Shown here: positions 35,780 through 47,900 of the stretch, piece after piece | How the letters are laid out: every line of letters begins with the position of its first letter | Numbering within the stretch: position 1 is the stretch's first letter | Assembly: GCA_964030785.1 (NCBI GenBank) | Contig: OZ034967.1 | Span: 50,851,533 to 50,915,532 of the forward strand | DNA from: Siderastrea siderea | Taxonomy: Eukaryota; Cnidaria; Anthozoa; Scleractinia; Rhizangiidae | Direction: 5' to 3' | DNA length: 64,000 nucleotides | Translations under genes and position numbers: made by a program | Notes under the pieces: generated by a model | What the model was told of the DNA's origin: nothing | Databases searched by the model: none | What the model saw: the letters and a program-made list of their open reading frames with translations, nothing else

Positions 35780-35952
35780 TTATTGCATCCTGCAATTATT
35801 TCCAATGTCCTCAGCGTATTGATCAGAGATGAACTTTCTTAAATTTTCCACGTCTAACCGGAGCTGTTGTACACCATTTATCTTGGATTTAATCGCATCA
35901 ACATCGTCTGATACGTTGTCACTTTCATTTTCTTCGTCGTCCATCGAGGTTG
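35780..35952 (-). CDS. CEP85: CEP85 exon 16, C-terminus
   Basis: Acceptor TTTTCTTTTTCAG; codes for STSMDDEENESD, VDAIKSKINGVQQLRLDVEN, and ends IGNNCRMQ at TAA 35780-35782. The best-conserved block of the family; residues about 670-726. Confidence 0.92.
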
Positions 35953-38900
35953 CTGAAAAAGAAAATCAAATGTAATGAAGCTGATTATCAACTACACAAA
36001 AACGAACACGGCTCGTACAGCTTTGAACAAACCAAATTCAAGGTGTAACAGGTTATTGAGGCCGTGAACCTTCCTCTTCTACACAGACGAGTAGTAACAA
36101 CGGCTGCGTAGGAGATTAAGCTATCCTCGGATTATCAGTAGAAAGTTAATTTCCACGAAAGTACGCGAATTAGTGAAAAAGTGGTGACACGCTTCGCGCT
36201 CCAAAAAAGTAAAAACAAACTAAAAACAACAAAAACTGGACTCACATCTGAGACCAAGAAGAACAGACATATCAGGATCTTTGCCTTCTTTTCTTTCTCG
36301 ACAAACTTGGACAACAGCTTTGAGCTCGGACGTACAGTCTGATAGCTACGATTAAAAACAAGCACAGGATTAATGAAGTGGAAGGCTTAACAATCGCATC
36401 AAAACCAACCTAAAGTAACCACATCTGAACGATCACCACAAAAGGGAAATTACACTGGAAACCCGTGAACGCAACTACCAACGGTTCACTAAAATCTGGT
36501 CGTCTTGAATACGTTTTCTACACAGAAAAATGCTAGCGTAAGCGTTTTAAGGACCAGTGAGAATAGAAATTTGTTTTGTTTCTAGTTTGCTGTGTTTACG
36601 TTAGGTATGTTCGCACAGAATTAAAAAAATGAAAAATAATTACTCAAAAGCCACGAGGGATTATTAAAACTGGAACAAGATTAAGATAGGTTGCCACTGA
36701 TGGTGGACAGGAGACAAAAAAACTCAGATTTCGATCGACATTATCAAGAATATTAAGAGAACGACTCACCTCTTTCCAAAGTTTTCTCTGCGCTTCTAAC
36801 TTCTCCTTTGAGCTGAGCTTTTTAAGCTGTTTAAAAAGCAAAGATAGTGATTTTTTTATTAACAGGTTGTTTTTAATTTTGCAGGAACAAAAAGGAATTA
36901 CAATGCCTACATAACGACGTAATACAATAGCTGAAGAAAACGATAAAACCAAATGTAACAGTGTTCTGTTTTTCTTTCAGTTTTCAATTTGTTACATCTT
37001 AGAGCAGAGTAATTTCACTCAGGGTTTTATTCAACTTTGTTTCCAGGGTCTCTCCTCTTCCCGTCCTCTCCCGCTCCAGGGGACAGGAGACCCTGGGAAC
37101 GAGGTTGTACTTAATTGAGAAGCCAGTACTTAATCAAAACTGCGGATAGAGCGGTTAATTTGTTGTAATCAGGGTAGTGGTTAAAACATTATGCATCACC
37201 CTCTGACGTCACCCTGGAAAACGAGGTACTGTACTCCAACTTTATATTTGACCTGTAGCTCGACCTGCAACCGCATCAGTACACTTTGGAAACAAGCGTG
37301 CAGTGATACAACGCTAGCAAGAGCCGCACCGCCCACACCAAAACAACAAAATGGCCTGACATTTTACAGCTATTACTCACAAAAGGAAACATAGGCACGC
37401 AATGCGCGCAGAGCCAATGACGTTTTTTTTCACAATATGGTGAAATTTACATAAGCCAGGCACCTCTTCGGAACCTGTAATTTTATTGGCTTCCTATATC
37501 ACGCACCTCTATTGTTTTAAGGGCTAGGGTCATTGTTTTATTGTTTGTTCTTTTGTCTTCTCAGCCAATCCTGTTAAGCCTTCCGATAGGTGCGTACCGC
37601 CTCGAAATTTATCCTGACAACCTATGGGACTTTACATCTCGCGTAAGTCCTCCCTAACCCCTCAGCCCCAACCCCCCCCCCCCTCCCACCACCACCAAAA
37701 AGACCTTGTGGTTATCCACTATAAAACCTGGTAATGATTGAGCAGCGTGACTACGCGGAGTAAAGAAACCGAAGAAAGCTCTTTATTTCACGGTTCTTCA
37801 AAGAACAGAGACAAAAACAAGTATTAAAACTTAAACTTAAACTCACCGTCGAAAAATATTGCATACATAATTTAGGCAAGATCAGTGGAAAGTTAACAAT
37901 TTTACTTCAGAAATAAATGCAAGTTGCAGTTGAACCTTTTAATTTCTTACTTCTACCGGCGAATATCCAATACTTTTCAGTGCTCATAAACGGTCAACTT
38001 TCTAAAGGGTGCCGTTTTGACGCTCTGCGTGATTTGCGTGACACGCGACTCGCTTTACTTTGTTTAATTTGTAAGGTTTCAGACGTTTCAGTCAACCACT
38101 TACGTTCTTAGTACATTGTATTGTCAAAACAGGAGTCTGCCATCAAACGGCGTTTCTTGTATCCACAATATTTTCGTTCGAAATCGGTTTGAACTAGCGT
38201 TATAAACACGACTGAAATAGTTTTGCAACTATATTTATTTCCCCTGTTGATTGAAGTTGCTTGCTTTGTAATCAAGTCGGCTATAATAATTTTCGTCTTT
38301 TTGCTTCACAAATCGACCAACGTATGTTTGCATTTGTAACTTTCCCACGGTACAAAGTTATTTTTAGCGCACGTGTTTATTTTGAGTCTCAACCTACAGC
38401 CGAATAAATTTCGTTTGCTTTGCCTTCGAACAGTTCGAAAATGTTCAAATTCAGCTCGCTTTCCAGTTGATCCAACAGGTCTCTATTAGAATGCTTTGTC
38501 ACATATCTGTTGTTGTTAATCTTTCGGTACTGTTTCGGTCGGTTCGAGATGTTTTACGTGTTGCGTTACATTCCTACGACTGAAATTACAGCTGTCAGCT
38601 ATGCAAATTTGCTCAACATACTCTTTACACTTTGAGCTATGAATAACCCCAAAATAACGTTTAGTATCTTGTAAAGATTTTACTACATCCATCCTCTAAT
38701 TCCTTGATCACCACTGTGACTTGGATTTTAATACTAGTTTCATTCAAGTTTTTCAGTTTTACGAATAGCTAGCAACAAGCCGCGCAATTTCCGATTTAGT
38801 TTTAAATGGGTTCATGTTTTATAACACGCACTCAAAAATGACACTGCAAATTTTAGATTCGCTGTTACCGAGAGATAATCCCGAAAAATTTTATGCTGTT

Positions 38901-41900
38901 TTACTCTAGTCTTTTCACTATCGTTATTATGCATCAGTCAATTCCAGCAGTGCCCATCCCCCCCCCCCGGGCATTAGTCGGGCATTTGCTCACGTTTTAA
39001 TCCCGGGGGTGGGGCATTTGAAATTTTATCACTGCCCGGGGGTCGGGCATTTGCTTACCCCCGGGACGACCCCGGGGCATTTGACAAGGTGAGAAAAACG
39101 TTCCGGTGTAGTCAGTCTGAGGTCGTCCATGATCTTCTATTCCTTTGTTGCTGTTCGCTGATTGATTTCATCGTTTGTTGATTAAATACTGTATGAAGTG
39201 AAATTAATTCTACGTAGTATATGGATTTTTAAGCTATCCGAGAAGACCAGTTTAGTAAAAATATTTTATGTTTTTGGCCGTTTGTTAAATACAGATCATG
39301 CATTGTCAGTTCTTCGAAATTATTTAAGCATTTCTTTTAATATAGCTTATTTAATAAAATACTTATAAGTTGTGTATGTCAAAATCAAATAAATGAACGT
39401 GTTATTGATATTAACAAAGTATTAGTTTGAAAACAAATGAACAACGGAAGGGGAGACGCACAGTTATAAAATAACTGAAGAAGCGCATTGATAATAATGA
39501 CGAGTGACACTTTTTTTGTTATGATTTATTATTAAAATCTTGAGCAGTGTTGCTTTCTAGATGATCCCGGGGGTGGGGCATTTGCCTTCTATTTTGGTCC
39601 CACCCCGGGGCATTTGACGGACTTACTTGTCCCCACCCCCGGGAATTTGCCATTTTTTTAAAAAAAATGCTAATGCCCGGGGGTTGGCCCGGGGGGTGGA
39701 TGGGCACCACTGGAATTGACTGATGCATTAACTTGGGCTTTAAATACTGTCTCTTTCACTGTTAATTAGGGATCGAAGTAACGTTAATTTCCACGTTCTG
39801 TTCATACAACATCTCAAATTGGCAAGTCCGTCTTGTATTTGCTGCTGTGGAAATTTGTACTTCAGTTAAGTAAACACAGGACTACAACGCGAATAAAATC
39901 CTGCCAGACCTCACGTACACAAAACAGGCATTCGAAGTAGATCCACACTTGCGAATGCAAAACACTTCAAAACCCGGGGGACGTACTCCTATAGTATAAG
40001 CTGTATGGGTTTGTACCGCTGATAAGGTAAATAAAGAGTTTCAGTCTCCTGGTGCACACCCCCACCCATCGTCTCACAGAATATCCCCCCAGCCTCACAA
40101 ATCGTAAGACAGACGTATCTCTCACGTATATCGTTGATTTTTAGGCTCTGACAGTAGCCATATGACGTCACTAACGTGACGTCATTGGCTAAAAAGGACA
40201 CTGAATCTAAAGAGATCCCCTATTACAGAGCAATAGTACTGTCGTGCCACAAAACCTACGTACCAAACTGGGATTGATACATGACGCTACACCTGTATTT
40301 GTGCCTCAACAACTATTTGCTAAAGGACACAGATTCTCAACTCGTTGTAATGGTTCCCAAGAGCTGTTTACCTGCTCGCACGTGCATTGAAGATTTAAGT
40401 TCTCCTCCAGCAAATCTTGGTTATGGGAGGCAATCTGAAAAGATAAAGAAAATAGGGATTGCTTCAGTTACCTTGTTGAACATGTCAAGCTCCGCAACAA
40501 ATGGTTTGTTTGTTTGTTTGTTTGTTTGTTTGTTTGAAAGGCCAGCTACAGTCACTACGTTCCTTGTCGAAAATTCACTTACTTCCTTGACAGCTTTTTT
40601 CATTTCCTCGAGTGCGTTTTCTTTGACAGTAAGTTCTTCCCGTAGAGCATTGACCATGTCCTGTGAAATGCAGGCGATAGATGAACAACAACGTTAACAA
40701 ACGCACTAAAGAGAAATTAAGACGATACGCAAATAATGAAATTCGAACAATAGCGTTTTAAAGGAAATTCACGCTATCACAAATTTGCGTCTCTGTTTTG
40801 ACCTTGTAAAGTGAAGCGTCAATTTCCCCGTCGCTTATATAACAAAAGCCTGAATCCTGTCCCTAGAATTAGGCACGTGTATGTCGTAAAAATGTCTGTG
40901 GAACCGTCAAGGTACCCTTCCTTGACAGACTATCCTTTACTGGAAACTCTACCTTCCTAGCGGTACTCCCCTAAATAAGCAGTATAGACAGACCCGCCAC
41001 CCCAAGGATAAGGACGATGTTTTCGTCTGAAAACTGGTAGAATATAGATAGTGAGGGGGGGGGGGGAAGGGGAATTAACGCCCAGGTGATGATGATCGTG
41101 ATCACTCAGATGCTGTGACGGGGAGGTGCGAAGGTCTTTTTGGGTTTGAAATTAGTGATTCTGCCTTTTGGGGGTTACAAAGTGCGTGGTGGACGTATTT
41201 TGGGTATTTTGGGTAGCAGGCCCTTTTCACTTATGACAACAAGCGTCCGTATCTCGGGGTCCTCAGTTTTATGTGAAACAATTGTATCAGTTTCATTTAT
41301 AAACTAATTAACGTACATGCAAATGACAAAGAGACTTGAACCTATTCTGAGTTGTTGGTCATTTCTGGGTGAAGTTTCTGTCTAATCGGATTTTCTTGGG
41401 GTATACATATTTGGCCTTACTCGCACCACCCCGCAACTGATATTCCAAAGTACCCCCTAGGGGAAGGTTGGGGGGGGGATGGTTCCAGTCTGCCATCTGA
41501 GATCACGGCTTGCAATACCTCTTCTTGCGCAAGTCGTTCTTCCAGGCTCTTTTGTTCCTTCTGTGTTTGATAGTGCAAAGTTTTCATCTTCTTGTGCTTA
41601 TTCTCCAACATCTAAGGAGAAAGAAAACCCACCCAGATGCTTTTAGTGCTAGGCTTGACTTTTCAAAAGTGCCAAAGGGCAAATATAACATTTCCGGCTC
41701 TAGATGAAAAAGATAAAAAATGTACCCGCATCAATTATTAAGACCAAAAGAGCAAAAAACAAATGGTAAATCACCCCATGAGAGATAGGATAAGTTCTTT
41801 TAAGTGAGTAAAAGCGGATTTTTCTCATTTCAGTACCCCTCTTTTTTAACTGCCATCTCTGCCCATAAATACAGAGCGTTTTCATATGACGTCACGGCGG

Positions 41901-44900
41901 CCATATTGGTGTACAAAAATAATGAAACGGCGGCCATATTGGTGTACCAAGCCAATCCTCCTGTTCATGTGAGTGAAAACGCCCTATTGCGAAGTGAGCG
42001 TAAAAATGACCCTATTTCATCTCAAAGGTACAAACTGCCCGACAAAGATCGCTAGTCAAGCCTGAGATTCAAGGCTGGGTGGGGTGGGGTGGGGTGGGGT
42101 GGGGGAGGGGGGCAGAGAGTTGGCATCGCTGATAACCTGTGCGGCGAACCAGTGAAAAAGGTAGGAATTCAAAATTTAAAAAAAAAAAGGTGTTTTAGGT
42201 CTACCTCATCTTCAGAAGTGTGAGAACCTCTCTTTACCTTTTTTGTTCGGTCAAGTTCACCCTGAAGTCGTTCATTCTCCATCTTGAGGTCCTCAAAGTT
42301 TATAAGTGACACCGGACCATCATTGCTGATTTTATCAAGTGAAACCTGAAGTCTGTAAACAGACAGTCAACGATTATTAGAAGCGGCACACAGGGCACCC
42401 AACGAGAAAATTTAAACAAAATGCTTTTAAAGACAATTTCGGTTAGATTGTCTGAAAGTTTAAAATCTAAAGACATAGCTAAGTAAGCTAATAAAACGAG
42501 CTAAGAGAAAGCTGTCTACGTCTTCAAATTCTAAAATCTACTGAGCTTATAAAGTACTGGCCTGGTTGTATGAAATCTCTAGCGACTTACATGTTCTCGC
42601 ACGTGCAAGCTCATGTCTGATGGGCTAACTGAGTAATTATAATCTTACGTGACCTGACATTTCCTTAAGTTCACTAAGGCCCGGTTCAAACTTCGAGCTT
42701 CACATGTGCCGAACCTAATGCAATTGAGCAAAAGCACCTAGTGTAGAATCGCCATTGATACAGTGCTTTGTTTGGCTATAACACATTTTGAAATTCGTGC
42801 TGGCCTAGACTGCGAGTAGTCTCTAATTTTGGCGATGGCGATTCCCTTCGCGAAATTTCGCACGCGCGCGTGTGTGTATTTCGCCCGCCCCACAATCGCC
42901 ATCGCCAAAATTAGAGACTACTCGCAGTCTATGCTGGCCAAAATCAGCGTGGGACTACCTTTGCACATTTTCCTTCAACGTGGCATTTTCTACTGTTAGC
43001 TTCCTCGCCTCATCCTCCTGTCAAACGGACAAAATCGAGACAGCAGAGTAAACACTATAAACAAAGCAAGCATTATGAGAAAATTGCAAGCAAACGTTCA
43101 TAGAGTTTATTTACCTTATTTCCAAATGCTTTATTCATGCGAGCCAGTTTCTTGTCTTTTGTGGAAATAGTTTCTCTCAGCTTTTCACATTCCTCACGAA
43201 CGTCTTTTAGGTAATAAAATGTTAACGAAAAACACTTTACGTAAATTGTGACCACTCAAATGAAAGCTATCGAGCAATGCTTTCCCGCAGTAGCTTATTG
43301 TGCTACCATTGAGTGAAAGCTACTAAGCAGTTTTATATAACAATGCTTTCATGTAAAACAAAATATTGGATTTTTTCCAGTTTCGCACACAGTTCTTGAG
43401 TCCTTGGAAAGGCAATTTCTGTGATGCAGTTAGAGCCTCAACTCTACTAATTTTCGTCTGATTAAAGGATATCGTTTTGTTTAATTTCTGATGCTCCTCA
43501 ACAGTCGGTACGTCCTTCAGGTATCGTTCCAAGCTCTGCTTTTCACGCCTATTGAAAATATAAATTGTTCCATTAGCCACTGTCAACCGAAAAACTTCTA
43601 ATCATAAAAACAAGTTATATATCATAAATGTGTCCGTTAAAAGTGGTCAAAGCCTTCGTCCTTAAATGAATTTAACTTGAATCATCCAATTTTGGGTTGG
43701 CGAATGAAACACGTAAATAGTGACCGTTCAAACAAAAGCTATTGAGCAGTACTTTTTTGCCGGGTGATGTTGCTTACTACTGCATGCTGTACAAAGCGGT
43801 TCTAAGCTTTGAGTCTGTGAATGAAATCGTAAAGTGTGACCACTCAAATAAAAGCTACGGAGCAGTATTTGCCCGGTATGCTGTGTATCATGCCGTAGAA
43901 GAGGGTTCTAACTTTCGAGTTTCTGGATGAGGTCCTGAAGTGTTGACGTTCAAGTGAAAGCTAAGTACTGAGAAGTACGTTCGTGTGGTTTCTTTTGCTC
44001 ATACAACGGTTTTCATGATTTGTTATGTAAATAAGATCGTAAATTTTATGTGATCAGTCAAATGAAAGCTGTACGGCAGTACCTTTTAGCTCTGGTATAG
44101 TCCTTCGTGCTGTACAAAAGGAAGGTAGTTCTAACTGATTCTGTGGTGTGTATTCTAAGCTATGATTATTACCTAATAAAAGCTACGCGAAGCGTTTTCC
44201 CGTTATACTGTTTGTTAAGTTCTACCTTTCGAGCCTGTGAATGAACTCCTAAGTGGGCACATTAATAAAAGAAAGTTAACAAGCGGCTCTTTGCTGCCAT
44301 AGGTAAGGTTTGTTGCGTTGTGTTTGGTGCACGATGGCATATTTTACTTGTCAAAGTTACTTTCATAGAACCCTTAACTCCGAATATCAAATTATGTCTT
44401 AGTAAATAGCGTCTGAATTTTTAATTTTGAAATGTCACGCAAGTGCACGAATTTTTTAGAAATTTTGCCGAGTTAAATCAGTGACAGTAATTGACAATTT
44501 GATCTGTGAGAGTTAGGTTTGTTTGCCCGAACAAGCAACTTTTCTCCCCAAGACTAACCTTAGGTTAGCGCGATTCACGAACATCGGATTAATATAACGT
44601 AACAAGCACGATATTTGGCGCGAAGATTCGAACTCGTCCGTTGCAGATGGTAATACGGTTTGATACATTTACACCGTATAATTGGACGCATTCCTTGATC
44701 AGAACTAAAGCCATTACTCACCTTAACTTTAGCTTCTCATCGTCTAGCTGTTCGACCTTACTTCTCAACTCTGCTTGAGCTTTTTCTTGTTCTGCAAGCT
44801 AGCGACATAAAACATTCTTACTTATCACGACAAACTAATACAACGAGTCTAAACTATGAAGTTTAAAAAATGAATAAAGTACACCAAACTCCTTGTGAAC

Positions 44901-47900
44901 AGCTTTCGCCATGGGTGCTTCTAATGAACTTCCTGGATTTGTACACTCAGTGTAGTTTACCTTTTGTTGCAGTTGTTTTAGCTCTTGTTTGCTCGAGGAT
45001 GCAGAATCTTTAACACTTGCTTCCATATTTTCTAGTAGGTATTCTGTCTCCCTGTGTAAAAACCAATACCATGCTGTCAGCAGTTTGACAACAGGCGACA
45101 TTACAGAACAACGTTACATGTAAGCCAATGTGACATGTCTACAATAAACTGGCTGCCATGCAAGGAAGGACTTCAATCCGATTCACGAAGTAGAATTGAT
45201 TTGAAGCCTCCCCAGACTTAGCAATTCTCAAATCAGAAACTGTAAGTGAAGTCCGTTTTTTTAATACTTTATGCCACCAGTACAAGTACATGTACATGTA
45301 GCTAAAGGAAAAGTTTAAAATTGACCACTTGTTTTACAACAAGTCTATGTCGATATTTCTGGACGAACTTGATTGATTCTAAGCCTTTCCTAAGCTGACT
45401 AGATACATGTAAGCTTAAGTCTTATATAAAAAGCATAATTATACAAGGGACGAAAGACCTTGAAAATTTTAACATTACTGTTCTTAACAACAGCCCCAAG
45501 CCTAATTACTATTGGAATGCTTACCCAAGTTTTTTCTGAAGTTTATCAATTGATGAGTCTTTCTCTGCAAGGTGTGCTCTTAGCTGAGCATTCTGATACT
45601 GGCATTCCTGAAGCTTTAGCGATAGTGACGTATTATCCCCTGTGCTCTGTGTTCTGTTAACGGGGTAATGTGTTGGCATAAACTGTTGTACTGTGTTTGT
45701 CTGACGAAGCAACTGCTGCTGAAGTTCAAATATGCTTTGTTTCTGTCTGTAAGATAACAAATGGTATTTTCAGAAATTAGTTGATAGCCTGGTGGGAAGC
45801 AAATGAGGGAACAAGCGCAAAAACTGCGTGGAAGCTGTGGAGAGTTTCAGGCTCACTTTTCCTCCAGAGCCCTGGGTGCCCTGACTCGTCCCCAGTCATC
45901 TTCATGATGGGAGCACGGCACAAGTGCATGCCAGGTGTCACTAACCATCACACCTCATGCTCCCATGCAGCACACGTCATGAAGACAACTGGGAATGAGT
46001 CAGCTGCCCACCTTATTTTTAAGGTCTCTTTCCAACTACATGTACATGTATCTGAGAGCCTCAAACATGCTACTGAGAAGATAAGGAGATCTGCTTGAGG
46101 CTTGAGGAAGACACGTACTACAGGGGTAAAAGGGAAAGTAAGCACTGTGTCCAATCCTCAGAGCCAAATGGCTCTTCACTGGTAGTGCTCAGATCCCATT
46201 TCTGTGGCATGAGCCAACTACTCCTGTACACCCCACCTCCCAGCTGGAACAACAATTTAGAGTTACACTGTAAGTTTTCAGGATAACGAAACAACACTAC
46301 AGTCTTATCCATTCTTTGGATCAAACACCCACTGCACTATAAACCACTATACCACTGTGTTTTCACACATTCACGCCTCCTCCTTGGATACCAGACGTCT
46401 GACCATTTCAGTCACTGGACTTTAAAACGACTGTGATACAGGAGGAACTGTTGACCAACAGCCCCATGTTGATGCAGCTTACCTCATACCTACACTTATT
46501 TTTATATAAGAATGTATAATTTTCATATATTTTTCTGCCAACTTAAGGCTGAAAATATTCTTGTGTACATTCTTAGATTACATCTTCTAGTATATATTGT
46601 ATTTCAGTTATGTAATACACGATCAAGGTCAACATTCAGCAGCACTGACCCAAAAAGATTCCTTTGGAACAGTGGCTGGAGCACACACCTGACCATTAAC
46701 TCCCATTGAGGAGTACATTGTAGGAATTTTCCCTTGAATATCACATTAATATAAACAGTTCATTTTACTTTTCACGACTGATTCTTGCACTTAATTTTAC
46801 TGTACTATGTTTCTTGTAACCAAATTTAAAAAAATGCAAAAAAATTTTACCACTGGTTTGCACAGCAAAACAATGTAATATTGACACGTATGAAAACAAC
46901 AGCAATGAGAGGAAAGGAAATCATAAATTGACCTTATCTAAACTATCCCAGGTGGGTACATGCAAGTGTGTAAAGAAACATAATTACAGTTGGAGCACTC
47001 TGACCTGTCAATGATCTGATCTTTCTGTCCAATAAGCTCATCTTTTGCTCTCAAATATGAACTCCATTTGTCACTGTCATCACTAGAAGGGCTTATGGAT
47101 CTTGATGTTTGGCCAGATGAGCTTGAGTACACTTCTCCTAAGACATTAAGGGGGCTGTTATGCCGTGCACCTGAACTCTCTTTGACATGACTGAGGGGTG
47201 CAGAGTATCCAGATGATGTTGTCGGCATTGTTGAGGAAGCTGGGATTCCTGGGACAGTGCACAATCAAATGTCAACAACAGTACTGCCATTTAGCTTTGT
47301 TGCAGCTACACTTGTCTATTAATTTTCATACCTTTTCAACAACTTTTTTTGAGGCACATTTCCATGTACTTTGTCCCAGTACAAATGTATCTTAACCCTT
47401 TCACTCCTAGAGTCAGTTATGGAGACATTAAGGTGATTCTAACTTCTGAGTCTGTGGATGAAATCCTATGGTTTGACCATTCAAATGAAACCTCGTCAGC
47501 AGTACTTTCACATGGTACTATTTATATTTAACATGTTTTTTACAAAATAAGTCTTGAATTTTGATTTCAGGCACTACTGGGAGTGAAAGGGTTAACTGCA
47601 AAGGGCTTTTGAATTGCAGTGGGGCAGCACAGCATGTGCTGAATATTGCAAGTCCCCCTTTCACTGGGGGTGATTTTTTATTGCTATCATATCTGTTTGT
47701 AAAATATTTAGAGGTGAAGTGCTGATTAGTGACCTGTGTTGCTGTCTAGAGGGCTCAAGGGGGAGAGAATACGTCACTGGCTCCACTTCAATCTGGGACT
47801 CAGATTTCTACTTTGTCATCCCATACTTTTGATGGACTAGATAATGTTTTCCTTGACTTACATGTACTATGTACAGTGATGACCAAGTTCCACAAATACT